A stretch of DNA of 64,000 nucleotides from positions 2,170,001 to 2,234,000 of the forward strand of contig NZ_JAUSZX010000001.1 of NCBI RefSeq assembly GCF_030818015.1, read 5' to 3'. Of the stretch, positions 8,377 to 17,127 are shown in pieces; the stretch's first letter is position 1, and each line of letters opens with the position of its first letter. The DNA is from Arthrobacter globiformis (lineage in GTDB: Bacteria > Actinomycetota > Actinomycetes > Actinomycetales > Micrococcaceae). The position numbers and the translations under genes are program-made. The notes beneath the pieces were generated by a model. That model saw only the letters and a list, made by a program, of their open reading frames with translations, was not told where the DNA came from and searched no databases.

Positions 8377-8935
8377 GCTCCAGGCCGCGGCGGCCCCACG
8401 CTATTTCTGTCTCGGCACGGGCGATCAGGCCCTCATAAGTGAAGATCTTGTACTCGGTGGTGCGCCGGTGTTCCGCCGCCGGAGTCACGGCAAGCCGGCG
8501 GCCCAGCATGACGCTGGTGCCGCTGCGCAGTTCCTGGACCATGCCTTCCCACTGGTTACGCCGCAGCATGTGGTAGGCAATGTGGGCTTCCATCTGTGCC
8601 CTCGCCGAGTCCGGCTCCGCCCATTCCAGGTAGGCGGCCTTCAGGTGAACCGGATCGCGCTCCCGGGAGTATTCCAACGGGGTGTTCATCCATTCCCGGA
8701 ACGCTGCAATGCCGGCCTCCGTTATCCGGTACTGCGTCTTCTTGCTGTTCGGACCCCAGGGCACCTCTTCCCCGATTAAAAGCCCGTCTTTTTCCATTCG
8801 ACGCAGCTCGGGGTAGATCTGCGAATCGGGGGCATGCCACACATAGGCAACGGAGGACTCGAACCGCTTGGACAGGTCATAGCCCGTCATGGGTTCGACC
8901 GTCAGCAATGCCAGCAGTGCGTAGCGAAGACTCAC
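8348..8935 (-). CDS. vanR: PadR-family repressor, VanR-like
   Basis: A 195-residue PadR regulator. The N-terminal winged helix begins VSLRYALLALLTVEPMTGYD and contains SQIYPELRRMEKDGLLIGEE, typical of PadR; the C-terminal half is the helical dimerisation domain of the longer (Vinculin/PadR_C) type. I chose the GTG at 8935 because AGAGG lies 7 nt upstream and family members begin at this point; longer starts exist up to 9040 but would run through the operators. It is divergent from vanA-vanB. In Corynebacterium glutamicum the vanillate operon is controlled by a PadR-type VanR, so the same role is likely. Two copies of TAACTA-N6-TAGWTA lie between the genes. The symbol is by analogy. Confidence 0.85.
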   Translation of the reverse strand: MSLRYALLALLTVEPMTGYDLSKRFESSVAYVWHAPDSQIYPELRRMEKDGLLIGEEVPWGPNSKKTQYRITEAGIAAFREWMNTPLEYSRERDPVHLKAAYLEWAEPDSARAQMEAHIAYHMLRRNQWEGMVQELRSGTSVMLGRRLAVTPAAEHRRTTEYKIFTYEGLIARAETEIAWGRRGLELIDSLEDGS

Positions 8936-8967
8936 AGAACGACCTCTTTTCCTCCGGCTCTTGCCAA

Positions 8968-8985
8968 TAACTATATCCATAGATA
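8968..8985. promoter_or_regulatory. VanR-like operator, copy 1 (TAACTA-N6-TAGATA)
   Basis: An 18-bp inverted repeat with one mismatch between the arms (TAACTA and TAGATA). It lies 33 bp before the padR start and shares its pattern with the perfect copy at 9004-9021; the centres are 36 bp apart. Confidence 0.6.
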
Positions 8986-9003
8986 ATCTGTGACCCACCG
9001 CAC

Positions 9004-9021
9004 TAACTACGTAGATAGTTA
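9004..9021. promoter_or_regulatory. VanR-like operator, copy 2 (TAACTA-N6-TAGTTA)
   Basis: A perfect inverted repeat with 6-bp arms and CGTAGA between, located 83 bp before the vanA start. Together with copy 1 it is the obvious candidate for cooperative binding by the divergent PadR repressor. Confidence 0.65.
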
Positions 9022-9103
9022 TTGGAGTGGGACAGACCACCGTTCCCCCTGCGCCCGATCGGTGGCGTCATTGTCGACGCCGCTGTTACATGGAAGGAAA
9101 ACC

Positions 9104-10198
9104 ATGACTGCTGTCAGTACCCAGAGCTCTACCACCAACAAGGTCCTCGGCTACCCCCTAAACGTCTGGTACGTCGCTGCTTGGGACAAGGAAGTAACGC
9201 GTAAGCCGATGTCCCGCAAAATCGCCGGCCGACAGCTTGCGCTTTACCGCACCGAGGACGGCAAGGCTGTGGCGCTGGCCGACGCCTGCTGGCACCGGCT
9301 GGCCCCTCTCTCCATGGGCAAAACACTCGAAAAGGACCAGATCCAGTGCCCGTACCACGGCATCGTCTACAACTCCGCGGGACGTTGCGTATCGATGCCG
9401 GCGCAGGAGACCATCAACCCCAGCGCCACGGTGCCGTCCTTCCCGGTAGTGGAACGCCACCGCTACGTCTGGGTCTGGCTCGGCGACCCGACCAAAGCCG
9501 ACCCTCAGCTGGTTCCGGACATGCACCAGCTGGACTCCAACGAGTGGGCAGGCGACGGTGAGACCATCTACGCCCCCTGCAATTATCAGCTGGTCCTGGA
9601 TAACCTCATGGACCTCACCCACGAGGAGTTTATCCACGCCTCCTCGATTGGACAGGATGAACTCAGCGAATCCGACTTCGTGGTCACCCATGACGACGAC
9701 ACCGTCACGGTTGCGCGCTGGATGTTCAACATCGACGCCCCCCCGTTCTGGCGCAAGAACATGCGCGACAAGTTCCCCGGCTTCGAGGGCAAGGTGGACC
9801 GCTGGCAGATCATCACCTTCCGCTCGCCATCCGTCATCAACATCGACGTGGGAGTGGCCAAGGCGGGCACCGGTGCCTTCGAAGGTGACCGCAGCCAGGG
9901 CGTCAACGGATTTGTGATGAACGCGATCACGCCCGAAAATGACAAGTCCTGCCACTATTTCTGGGCGTTCATGCGCAACTACCGCCTGGACAGCCAGCTC
10001 ATCACCACCCAGTTGCGCGAGGGCGTGCACGGCGTCTTCGGGGAGGACGAGGCCATGCTCACAGCGCAGCAGGCCGCCATCGACGCCAACCCGGACTACG
10101 AGTTCTACAGCCTGAACATCGACGCCGGCGGCATGTGGGTGCGGCGCCTCATCGAACGCCAACTCGAATCCGAAGGCCGCCTGGTTCCCGTCGCCTAG
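9104..10198 (+). CDS. vanA: Vanillate O-demethylase oxygenase subunit
   Basis: A 364-residue Rieske non-haem iron oxygenase. The Rieske 2Fe-2S ligands are Cys62/His64 (CWH) and Cys82/His85 (CPYH). The mononuclear iron site is in NLMDLTHEEFIH, with Asp170, His173 and His178. The ATG at 9104 follows GGAAGGAAAACC. VanA demethylates vanillate to protocatechuate plus formaldehyde using electrons from VanB, which is the next gene 40 nt downstream. The PadR-type regulator upstream and the ferulate-to-vanillate operon at 36-41 kb support this substrate. Related type-I Rieske demethylases act on other methoxybenzoates (veratrate, syringate), so the exact specificity is open. Confidence 0.88.
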   Translation: MTAVSTQSSTTNKVLGYPLNVWYVAAWDKEVTRKPMSRKIAGRQLALYRTEDGKAVALADACWHRLAPLSMGKTLEKDQIQCPYHGIVYNSAGRCVSMPAQETINPSATVPSFPVVERHRYVWVWLGDPTKADPQLVPDMHQLDSNEWAGDGETIYAPCNYQLVLDNLMDLTHEEFIHASSIGQDELSESDFVVTHDDDTVTVARWMFNIDAPPFWRKNMRDKFPGFEGKVDRWQIITFRSPSVINIDVGVAKAGTGAFEGDRSQGVNGFVMNAITPENDKSCHYFWAFMRNYRLDSQLITTQLREGVHGVFGEDEAMLTAQQAAIDANPDYEFYSLNIDAGGMWVRRLIERQLESEGRLVPVA

Positions 10199-10238
10199 CG
10201 CGGGAACAGGCAGCAACGAGAACAGGTCTGAAATAGCC

Positions 10239-11249
10239 ATGGCAGCAACAAACATTGAAGTCTGGCAGCTGGGAACAGTTGTCGAAATCCGGAACGTCGC
10301 CACCGATATCCAGCGCATCGTGATTGAACCGTCCCTGCCCCGGAAGGCGGAACCGGGCTCACATATCGATGTCAGGGTCTGCATTGACGGCCACGAGGGC
10401 AAGCGCTCCTACTCCGTGGTCGAGGCCAGCGAGGACGGCGCCCGTCTGGTGATCAGCGTGCTGAAGGCGCCGCTGTCCCGCGGCGGCTCGGCCTTCATGC
10501 ACGCTCTCCAGGCCGGGGACCTGCTGGACATTACCCAGCCGCTGCAGAACTTTCCGCTCCGGGTGGGGGCGGAACGATACATCCTGCTGGCCGGGGGCAT
10601 TGGCATCACCGCCATGATCAACATGGCCAAGGTACTGAAAAACTTACGAGCCAATTACAGCTTCGTCTACGCCGGGCGTAACCGCGCGGCAATGGCCTAC
10701 CTGGAGGAGCTTCAGGAGGTCCATGGCGAGAACCTCGTGGTCCATGTGGATGATGAGGGAACGTCCCTGGATGTGAACCGGCTGGTCGCCAGCGCAACGG
10801 AGGACACCGAACTATACATGTGCGGTCCCATTCGGCTCATGGACGCCGTGCGCCGCACCTGGACCGAGCGGGAGCTCAGCTACCCCAACCTGCGTTACGA
10901 AACGTTCGGCAACAGCGGCTGGTATGACGCCGAGGAATTCATCGTCAAGGTCCCAAGTCTGGGATTGGAGGTTCCAGTAAACCAGGGCCGCTCCATGCTC
11001 GAAGCCCTCGAGGATGCTGGAGCTGACCTGATGTTCGACTGCCGCAAGGGCGAATGCGGGCTCTGCGAGGTCAAAATACTCAGGCTTGAGGGGGCCATCG
11101 ACCATCGTGATGTCTTCTACAGTGCCAGGCAGAAAAACGCCGCCGAGAAGATGGCCTGCTGCGTCTCCCGGGCCGTCACCTCAGGGACCGGCCTGATGGC
11201 CGAGGCGTCTGCCTCCGGACCGGCAGTGGTGACCATCGAGGTCTCCTGA
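10239..11249 (+). CDS. vanB: Vanillate O-demethylase ferredoxin reductase subunit
   Basis: A 336-residue phthalate-dioxygenase-reductase-type protein. The flavin-binding domain comes first (KRSYSVVEA near residues 54-62), then the NAD domain (LLAGGIGITAMINMA near 113-127 and YMCGP near 193-197). A C-terminal plant-type 2Fe-2S domain has Cys268, Cys273 and Cys276 in DCRKGECGLCE and the last Cys near 307-308. It passes electrons from NAD(P)H to the VanA Rieske centre. It lies 40 nt after vanA and is followed by a strong terminator, so vanA-vanB form a two-gene operon. A third vanillate transporter gene (vanK) is not present next to it. Confidence 0.88.
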   Translation: MAATNIEVWQLGTVVEIRNVATDIQRIVIEPSLPRKAEPGSHIDVRVCIDGHEGKRSYSVVEASEDGARLVISVLKAPLSRGGSAFMHALQAGDLLDITQPLQNFPLRVGAERYILLAGGIGITAMINMAKVLKNLRANYSFVYAGRNRAAMAYLEELQEVHGENLVVHVDDEGTSLDVNRLVASATEDTELYMCGPIRLMDAVRRTWTERELSYPNLRYETFGNSGWYDAEEFIVKVPSLGLEVPVNQGRSMLEALEDAGADLMFDCRKGECGLCEVKILRLEGAIDHRDVFYSARQKNAAEKMACCVSRAVTSGTGLMAEASASGPAVVTIEVS

Positions 11250-11280
11250 CCGCAACAGTGGTGACACATTGACAAGAAAC

Positions 11281-11331
11281 GACGACGGCGGCGGCCAGTG
11301 CCGCCGTCGTCAACTTTGCCTGAGGCAAAGT
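11281..11331 (+). terminator. Double hairpin terminator after vanB
   Basis: First hairpin: GACGACGGCGGC (11281-11292) pairs perfectly with 11300-11311. Second hairpin: ACTTTGCC (11313-11320) pairs with GGCAAAGT (11324-11331). The region separates the van operon from the next promoter. Confidence 0.7.
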
Positions 11332-11424
11332 CAACCGTTGAGTACTCCCATCGTTTCCTCTCCGGCCCGCGCTAAAGGCGGCGGCTCCGGCGGTCCCGCG
11401 TGCCCGGAATCAGCCAGATTGACA

Positions 11425-11439
11425 GTCTCAATTTGAGAC
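11425..11439. promoter_or_regulatory. Palindromic operator GTCTCA-N3-TGAGAC, copy 3
   Basis: Perfect inverted repeat with ATT between the arms, directly preceded by GATTGACA exactly as in copy 4 at 21076. The centre is 106 bp before the ATG of the CocE-type hydrolase. TTGACA could be a -35 element, but no matching -10 is seen 17 bp on, so I read the block as an extended activator site. Confidence 0.7.
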
Positions 11440-11468
11440 AAATCATCCCGGACCGGACCCGTAGTGTA

Positions 11469-11484
11469 TGTGAGACGCCTCACA
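11469..11484. promoter_or_regulatory. Second inverted repeat TGTGAG-N4-CTCACA in the same promoter
   Basis: Perfect 6-bp arms around ACGC, centred 45 bp downstream of operator copy 3. The half-site TGTGAGAC resembles the TGAGAC arm, so it may be a weaker binding site of the same regulator or the site of another one. Confidence 0.4.
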
Positions 11485-11537
11485 GTGGGCCCAGTGGAGC
11501 AACGCTGCTCCGAGAGCGAAAGGTTGTTTGTCAGGCT

Positions 11538-13268
11538 ATGACACAGACCACGGAAACCATCGAATCCCGGGTGATGGAAAAAGTCCGCATTCCAATGCGC
11601 GACGGAATCGCCCTCGTCGCTACGGCCTACCGCTCCGTGTCTGCAGAGCCCCAGCCGGTGGTTCTCGTCCGTACCCCGTATGCGGAGCCGATGGCGCGAA
11701 CGTTGCCCGTGGCGCCGGCGCTTGCCGCCGGCTTCGCCGTCGTCGTCCAGAGCTGCCGCGGGACTGCGGAGTCCGAAGGTGTGCTCCAGGCCTTTGAAAA
11801 CGAGACCAACGATGGCCTGGACACTATTGCCTGGCTCATCGACCAGCCCTGGACCAACGGTCAGGTGTGCATGTTCGGGGCCTCGTACCTTGGGATGGCG
11901 CAGCTTGCTGTCAGCGGGAAGAACCCCGCAGGACTGGCCGCCATCGTCCCGATCGTCGCGACGAACAACTACCGGGACGGACTGGTCTACAAGCAGGGGG
12001 CCATGCAGCTCGGGCAGGGCCTGGGCTGGCACATGCTCAAGACGGCCCAGACTCTGGGGGATCGCGCACAGCGCGGGGAGGACATTGCGGCGCAGATGGG
12101 CGCGTTCCTGAGCATGTCACGCGACATGGAGGCGACCTTCCGCACCTTGCCGCTGACTGACCTCACAGCGGTCAGCGACGTCCTGCCCAGTTGGACGACA
12201 TGGCTGGAAAAGGAAGCAGACAGCGGTTACTGGGAGGGGATCAATTACACCAGGGACCGCACGTGCACGGCCGTTCCGGCGCTGCACGTCGGCGGCTGGT
12301 TCGATCTGTTCCTTGCGGGCACCCTGGACAACTACACCGCGATTGCCCGGGGAGCCGAGTCCGAGGAAGCCCGGGCCAATCAGCATCTAGTGATCGGGCC
12401 CTGGACGCACGCGGACCAGTCCGGGGCGGCCGGCGAGCTGCACTTTGCGACAGGCGCAGCACAGGCCATTCGCTTGGAAGAGCAGCAGATGCGCTTCCTT
12501 CGCGAAAGCGTGGATGGCGCCCCGAGTTCGATTCCGCCGGTCCAGATCTTCGTGATGGGGGCCGACCGCTGGCGGTCGGAACAGGAATGGCCGCTGGCGC
12601 GAACCGACTGGCAGAAGTGGTATCTGCAGCCGGACGGCTCGCTCGGCGCAGCGGTGCCGGCAGACAACGCGGACCCGCTGCGGTACGTCCATGATCCCCA
12701 TGATCCAGTACCTACCGTTGGCGGCGGCACCCTGATCAACGGCGGGCCCGGCGGCGGCGCGGGCTACATGCCGGGGTCCCGGGACCAGCGTGTGCTGGAC
12801 GGCCGCAGCGATGTTCTCCGGTTCTCCAGCCCTGTCCTGGACTGTGACATGGAGGTGACCGGCCCGCTGAGCGTCACGTTGTTCGCGGCCACTTCGGCCG
12901 AGGATGCGGATTTCACCGCAAAACTTGTCAACGTTTTCCCGGACGGACGAGCCATGGGAGTCGCGGACGGGATAGTGCGTGCGCGCTACCGCCATGGCAT
13001 GGATGCCCCCGCCACCGTGGAACCCGGGGAAGTTTACGAATACGCCATCGATCTGGTCGCTACGAGCCAGGTGTTCAAGAAGGGGCATCGAATCCGTGTG
13101 GACATCGCGAGTTCGAATTTCCCGTGCTTTGACCGCAATTCCGGCACCGGCAAGCTGGCTGGACAAGTCACACAGGACGATTTGTCCCCTGCAACCCAAT
13201 CGATCTTCTGCACTTCAGTTCACTCCAGCCATGTTTTATTACCCGTAATTCCTTCAAAGGAGAAGTAA
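11538..13268 (+). CDS. CocE/NonD-type alpha/beta hydrolase (X-Pro dipeptidyl-peptidase S15 family)
   Basis: A 576-residue cytoplasmic hydrolase of the CocE/NonD family, which cleaves esters or amides. The catalytic Ser is at about 116 in GASYLG, the Asp in GGWFD near 256 and the His in GPWTH near 291. The C-terminal half is the jelly-roll domain (SPVLDCDMEVTGPLSV, then KKGHRIRVDIASSNFP). The ATG at 11538 is preceded only by a weak AAAGG; longer in-frame starts would place the operator inside the gene. It heads an operon with an ABC importer, alcohol dehydrogenase and aldehyde dehydrogenase, and its stop is 2 nt from the next ATG. I infer it hydrolyses an ester made in the pathway or taken up by the importer. 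Confidence 0.82.
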   Translation: MTQTTETIESRVMEKVRIPMRDGIALVATAYRSVSAEPQPVVLVRTPYAEPMARTLPVAPALAAGFAVVVQSCRGTAESEGVLQAFENETNDGLDTIAWLIDQPWTNGQVCMFGASYLGMAQLAVSGKNPAGLAAIVPIVATNNYRDGLVYKQGAMQLGQGLGWHMLKTAQTLGDRAQRGEDIAAQMGAFLSMSRDMEATFRTLPLTDLTAVSDVLPSWTTWLEKEADSGYWEGINYTRDRTCTAVPALHVGGWFDLFLAGTLDNYTAIARGAESEEARANQHLVIGPWTHADQSGAAGELHFATGAAQAIRLEEQQMRFLRESVDGAPSSIPPVQIFVMGADRWRSEQEWPLARTDWQKWYLQPDGSLGAAVPADNADPLRYVHDPHDPVPTVGGGTLINGGPGGGAGYMPGSRDQRVLDGRSDVLRFSSPVLDCDMEVTGPLSVTLFAATSAEDADFTAKLVNVFPDGRAMGVADGIVRARYRHGMDAPATVEPGEVYEYAIDLVATSQVFKKGHRIRVDIASSNFPCFDRNSGTGKLAGQVTQDDLSPATQSIFCTSVHSSHVLLPVIPSKEK

Positions 13269-13270
13269 AA

Positions 13271-14566
13271 ATGACTGCAAGTCGACGCGCACTCGCCTTG
13301 GCGGCCACCGCCGCACTCATGCTGACCGGCTGCGCCGGCACGGCCGTATCCAACAACGACGCAGGTTCAGCAGGCCAGGGTGCCAAGACGCTGGTCAGCG
13401 TTCCCGGCTTTGATGCCGCGACTAAAACGATCACCGTTGGCTCCATGGTGCCGACATCCGGGATCTGGGCTCCGGCAGCCACGAACATCACCGGCGCGGA
13501 GGCCTACTTCCACAGGGCCACCCAGCCCGGCGGTCCCCTTGAAGGCTTCACCATCAAGGTCAAGAACGTAGACACCGAATACAACCCCTCGGTTGCAGTT
13601 CCGTTGTACAACTCCCTTAAGAGCAACGTCCTGATGTTCACCAATGTGCTGGGAAGCGCCATTACGTTGGCATTGCTTCCGCAGATGAAGACGGACAACA
13701 TTCTCGCCGTTCCGGCCTCCTCGGACGAGAAGCTGATCTCCAATCCGAACCTGGTTCCCTTCGGACCGTTCTACGCCACCTATCACGCTGCGGGCCTCCA
13801 GTACCTGGCGGAAAAGGAAGGCCTCAAGGACGCGACGTACTGCGCACTGCTGCAGGACGATGACTTCGGAAGCCAGGTTGAAAACGGCTTTAACTTTGCC
13901 GCCAAAGAGCTCGGCCTGAAAACCGGTGCAGCCGTGCGCTACCCGAACGGACTCCAGGACTTCACACCGCAGGTTTCCAAGCTGAAGGAGGCCGGCTGCG
14001 CGGTTGTTGACCTCGGCGGCGCCGGTGCCACCATTCAGAACGCGGCCGTGCGGGCCGTGCAGCTGAATTTTGACGCCCGCTGGCTGGCCGGCAACACTGC
14101 CTACAACGCCAGCCTCGCCACAGGACCCGCCGCCGACTACATAAAGCAGAACGTCCGCTTCGTGGTCACCGGCACGGAATGGGGCGACGCCTCCGCTGAG
14201 GGCCAGAAGATGATGGAAGCGGACATCGCGGCCATTGACCCCCAGGCGAAGCCCATGGCCAACAGCTACCAGACCGGGTACATGGCCGCCCGCACCACGG
14301 TTGCCGTCCTCGAAAAGGCAGTCAAAGCCGGTGACCTCTCCCGCGAGAAGCTGCTGGAGGTTTCCAAATCGCTGGGCACCGTGGACGACATGGGCCTCGC
14401 CGGCGGCGCCTTCAACTACGGCCAGAGCCTGAACGAGCGCACGTCCGGCAACACCGTGTCGATCTTCACTGTCGACGAGTCCGCCAAGACCGGCCTGAAG
14501 CTGAAGGAATACGGCTTCCAGTCCGAGGTGGCGCAGAAATACAACGCCTCAGTTCTCAACAAGTAG
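13271..14566 (+). CDS. ABC importer substrate-binding lipoprotein, branched-chain amino-acid type (LivK-like)
   Basis: A 431-residue periplasmic-binding-type lipoprotein. The N-terminal signal MTASRRALALAATAALMLTG ends in a lipobox (LTGC, Cys at 18-22), so it is anchored outside the membrane. The body is a type-I binding fold with GSMVPTSGIWAPAA and a central YPNGLQDFTPQVSKLKEAG segment typical of LivK-like proteins. An AAAGGAG site overlaps the end of the hydrolase gene. LivF, LivG, LivH and LivM homologues follow. In soil actinobacteria such importers often carry aromatic acids rather than amino acids, and the surrounding catabolic genes favour that here. The ligand is unknown. Confidence 0.85.
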   Translation: MTASRRALALAATAALMLTGCAGTAVSNNDAGSAGQGAKTLVSVPGFDAATKTITVGSMVPTSGIWAPAATNITGAEAYFHRATQPGGPLEGFTIKVKNVDTEYNPSVAVPLYNSLKSNVLMFTNVLGSAITLALLPQMKTDNILAVPASSDEKLISNPNLVPFGPFYATYHAAGLQYLAEKEGLKDATYCALLQDDDFGSQVENGFNFAAKELGLKTGAAVRYPNGLQDFTPQVSKLKEAGCAVVDLGGAGATIQNAAVRAVQLNFDARWLAGNTAYNASLATGPAADYIKQNVRFVVTGTEWGDASAEGQKMMEADIAAIDPQAKPMANSYQTGYMAARTTVAVLEKAVKAGDLSREKLLEVSKSLGTVDDMGLAGGAFNYGQSLNERTSGNTVSIFTVDESAKTGLKLKEYGFQSEVAQKYNASVLNK

Positions 14567-14601
14567 TCCACGAGCCTGATATGGCACCACAAGGAGAAAC
14601 C

Positions 14602-15426
14602 ATGAACAGCGAGAGACGGACCGCACGGCAGAGTCCCGACCGCTCACACGCCACCAAGGTGCTGTCAGTGGAGGACCTCTCCGTCGCCTACAGCGGCGGC
14701 TCGATATCCGCCCTCGAGGGTGTGAGCCTCGACGTCTTCGAAGGAGAGATTGTTGCTCTCCTGGGCGTCAACGGGGCTGGGAAGACAACCTTGCTGCGTG
14801 CCATATCAGGGCTCCTGGGAATCCACGGCGGCACAATTGCGGGCGGCGCGATTCGGTACCGGGACAGCGATGTCTCGGGCGAAAGCGCCTGGGCCCGGGT
14901 TCGCAAGGGAATTTCCATCTCCCTTGAGGGAAGGCGGGTATTTACGGACCTGAGCGTGCGTGACAACCTCAAGGCCGGCGGCTATATCCAGTCCAAGCCA
15001 GCCGCCGCGCAGGCGTACGAGAATGTCGTGGAGCTTTTCCCTGTCCTGGCTCGTAAGAAAGACCTTCCCGCGGGACTGCTCTCCGGCGGCGAGCAGCAGA
15101 TGCTGGCAGTAGGGCGTGCCCTCATGCAAGGTCCCAGGCTGCTCCTGCTCGACGAGCCGTCCCTGGGGCTGGCGCCGCTGATCGTCCAACAGATCAGGGA
15201 CATCATCGTCGAAATCAATGGCCAGGGCTGCAGCGTCCTGCTCATTGAACAGAACGTGGCGACGGCGATTTCCATTGCCGACTACGCCTACGTCCTGGAC
15301 AGCCGACGGGTCCAACACCAGGGCACCGCCGCAGCGTTGCTCGAAGACGACACCCTGCGCAATCTGTACCTCGGAATCGCCGCCCCGGCCGCCGGCCAAA
15401 AAATCGAGAACGGAGCACGTAACTGA
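14602..15426 (+). CDS. ABC importer ATPase, LivF-like
   Basis: A 274-residue ATPase of the branched-chain importer type. Walker A reads GVNGAGKTT, the signature is LLSGGEQQML and Walker B is LLLLDEPSLGLAP. An AAGGAG site precedes the ATG at 14602; the longer frame from 14581 is less likely. The N-terminus carries about 20 extra residues compared with typical LivF. The stop overlaps the start of the next ATPase gene (TGATG), so translation is coupled. It forms the importer with the genes at 13271, 15426, 16222 and 17124. Confidence 0.9.
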   Translation: MNSERRTARQSPDRSHATKVLSVEDLSVAYSGGSISALEGVSLDVFEGEIVALLGVNGAGKTTLLRAISGLLGIHGGTIAGGAIRYRDSDVSGESAWARVRKGISISLEGRRVFTDLSVRDNLKAGGYIQSKPAAAQAYENVVELFPVLARKKDLPAGLLSGGEQQMLAVGRALMQGPRLLLLDEPSLGLAPLIVQQIRDIIVEINGQGCSVLLIEQNVATAISIADYAYVLDSRRVQHQGTAAALLEDDTLRNLYLGIAAPAAGQKIENGARN

Positions 15427-16229
15427 TGCTGAGCGTGGAAGCGGTGAGGCTCGAATTCGGCGGAGTCGTTGCACTGAAGGACGTGACCTTCGATGTGAAG
15501 AAGAATGAGCTCTTTGCCATCCTGGGCCCCAACGGTGCGGGCAAGACGTCGCTGTTCAACTGTCTGAGCGGACTGGTCAATCCGAGCGGATCAATCCAGA
15601 TCAGCGGGCAGGAGCTCCTCGGCAAGAAACCGCATGAGATTGCCGGTATGGGCGTAGCGCGGACCTTCCAGAACCTTGGGCTGTTCGGGTCAATGACCGT
15701 TGCCGAGAATGTACTGGTCGGCGGTCACCTGCAGATCCATGGCGGCGCGGTGGCTGCTGCCCTCCGTTGGCCGAGCGCCTTCCGCTCAGAACGAGAAGCC
15801 CGGAATCGGGCCGACGAGCTCATGGAACTCATGGCACTGCAGGAGTACCGCGACACTGTCGTGGGCACCCTGCCGTATGGTATCCGGAAACGTGTGGAGA
15901 TCGCCAAGGCCGTGGCCTCCCGGCCCGAGCTGTTGCTGTTGGATGAGCCGGTGGCCGGGATGAACCACGAAGAAACCGCAACGTTCGTCGACTATGTGCT
16001 GGAGCTTAAGGAACGGCTTGGCTTGACCGTTGTGCTGATCGAACACGATGTAGCCATGGTGATGAGAATAGCCGATCGCATCCTGGCCCTTGATTTCGGC
16101 GAGGTGATCGGTCTGGGCACCCCGGCGGAAATTCAGCAGAACGGGCGCGTGATCGCGGCCTATTTAGGCGCGACTGACGAGGCCGATGTGCAAACCAAGA
16201 AGCTCCTGGAAGGGGCCATCAGTGAATAG
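15426..16229 (+). CDS. ABC importer ATPase, LivG-like
   Basis: A 267-residue ATPase with Walker A GPNGAGKTS, the LivG-type segment GVARTFQNLGLF and Walker B LLLLDEPVAGMNHEE. The signature region is LPYGIRKRVEIAKA, where the usual LSGGQ is replaced by LPYGIRK, a known variant in LivG proteins. The start overlaps the LivF stop by one base and the end overlaps the permease start by 8 nt. Confidence 0.9.
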   Translation: MLSVEAVRLEFGGVVALKDVTFDVKKNELFAILGPNGAGKTSLFNCLSGLVNPSGSIQISGQELLGKKPHEIAGMGVARTFQNLGLFGSMTVAENVLVGGHLQIHGGAVAAALRWPSAFRSEREARNRADELMELMALQEYRDTVVGTLPYGIRKRVEIAKAVASRPELLLLDEPVAGMNHEETATFVDYVLELKERLGLTVVLIEHDVAMVMRIADRILALDFGEVIGLGTPAEIQQNGRVIAAYLGATDEADVQTKKLLEGAISE

Positions 16230-17127
16230 TTTCATCCAGCTGACGGCGTCCGGCGTCTCTCTGGGCATCCTGTATGCCTTGGTGGCCATCGGATTCGCTG
16301 TCCTACTCAAGGCCACAGGCCACTTCAACATGCTGCCGGGAGCATTGGTTCTCCTGGGCGCCTACCTGACGTACCAGTTTCACGTGCTGTGGGACCTGGA
16401 TTTCGTTCTGGCCGTGGCGCTGGCAGCGCTGGGTTGCGCGGCACTGGGCGTGCTGGGAGAGCGGTTCCTTTTCTCACGGCTTAGCGGAAAGGGCCACAAG
16501 TCGATCGAGCACATGTCCGTGTTGCTGGTCAGCCTCGGCTTGATTTCCATTGCGCAGGCCGCAGTAGTGAGCGTCTGGGGCCCTTTGAACTATCTCATCG
16601 AGGATCCGTGGGGACTGGATATGGTCCGGCTGGGGGGCATTGCGATCGCTGTGCGGGACATCTGGTGTGTGCTGTTGAGTGTGATGCTGCTGGGCGTTTT
16701 CTACTACATCATCCAGCACACCAGGATCGGCGTAGGCATGCGTGCCGCGGCCAATGATCCCGAAGCGGCACGGGCACAGGGCATCAACCCGCATGTCATT
16801 TCGGCGACGGCCTGGGCCATGTGTGGCGCCGCCTCAGTTCTGGCAGGAATGATGCTTGCCACCGAGATGGGCGGAGGACTGGTGGCCAACCTGGACCAGG
16901 TGGCATTCACCGCGCTTCCGGCCCTCATTCTCGGCGGGCTCTCGTCGCTGCCGGGTTGCGTTTACGGCGGCCTCACACTCGGGCTGGCGCAGACGTATGC
17001 CGCAGGGTATGCGCCTGACAGCTTCGGACAGGGATTCGCCACCACCCTGCCCTGGGTGGGCCTCATTCTGCTGCTGGTGGTGAAGCCGGACGGCTTCGCG
17101 AAGAAACTCGAAACTAGGAAGGCGTGA
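16222..17127 (+). CDS. ABC importer permease, LivH-like
   Basis: A 301-residue inner-membrane permease with about eight hydrophobic segments. The GTG at 16222 overlaps the end of the LivG gene and has GGAAGGGG upstream. The permease EAA-like loop reads RIGVGMRAAANDPEAARAQG near the middle, typical of LivH. It pairs with the LivM-like protein encoded next, whose start overlaps this stop (GTGA). Confidence 0.9.
   Translation: MNSFIQLTASGVSLGILYALVAIGFAVLLKATGHFNMLPGALVLLGAYLTYQFHVLWDLDFVLAVALAALGCAALGVLGERFLFSRLSGKGHKSIEHMSVLLVSLGLISIAQAAVVSVWGPLNYLIEDPWGLDMVRLGGIAIAVRDIWCVLLSVMLLGVFYYIIQHTRIGVGMRAAANDPEAARAQGINPHVISATAWAMCGAASVLAGMMLATEMGGGLVANLDQVAFTALPALILGGLSSLPGCVYGGLTLGLAQTYAAGYAPDSFGQGFATTLPWVGLILLLVVKPDGFAKKLETRKA

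Noticed and set aside
9158..10402. 414-codon antisense frame over vanA/vanB
   Set aside because: It is a shadow of two well-supported Rieske-system genes and has no protein-like features.
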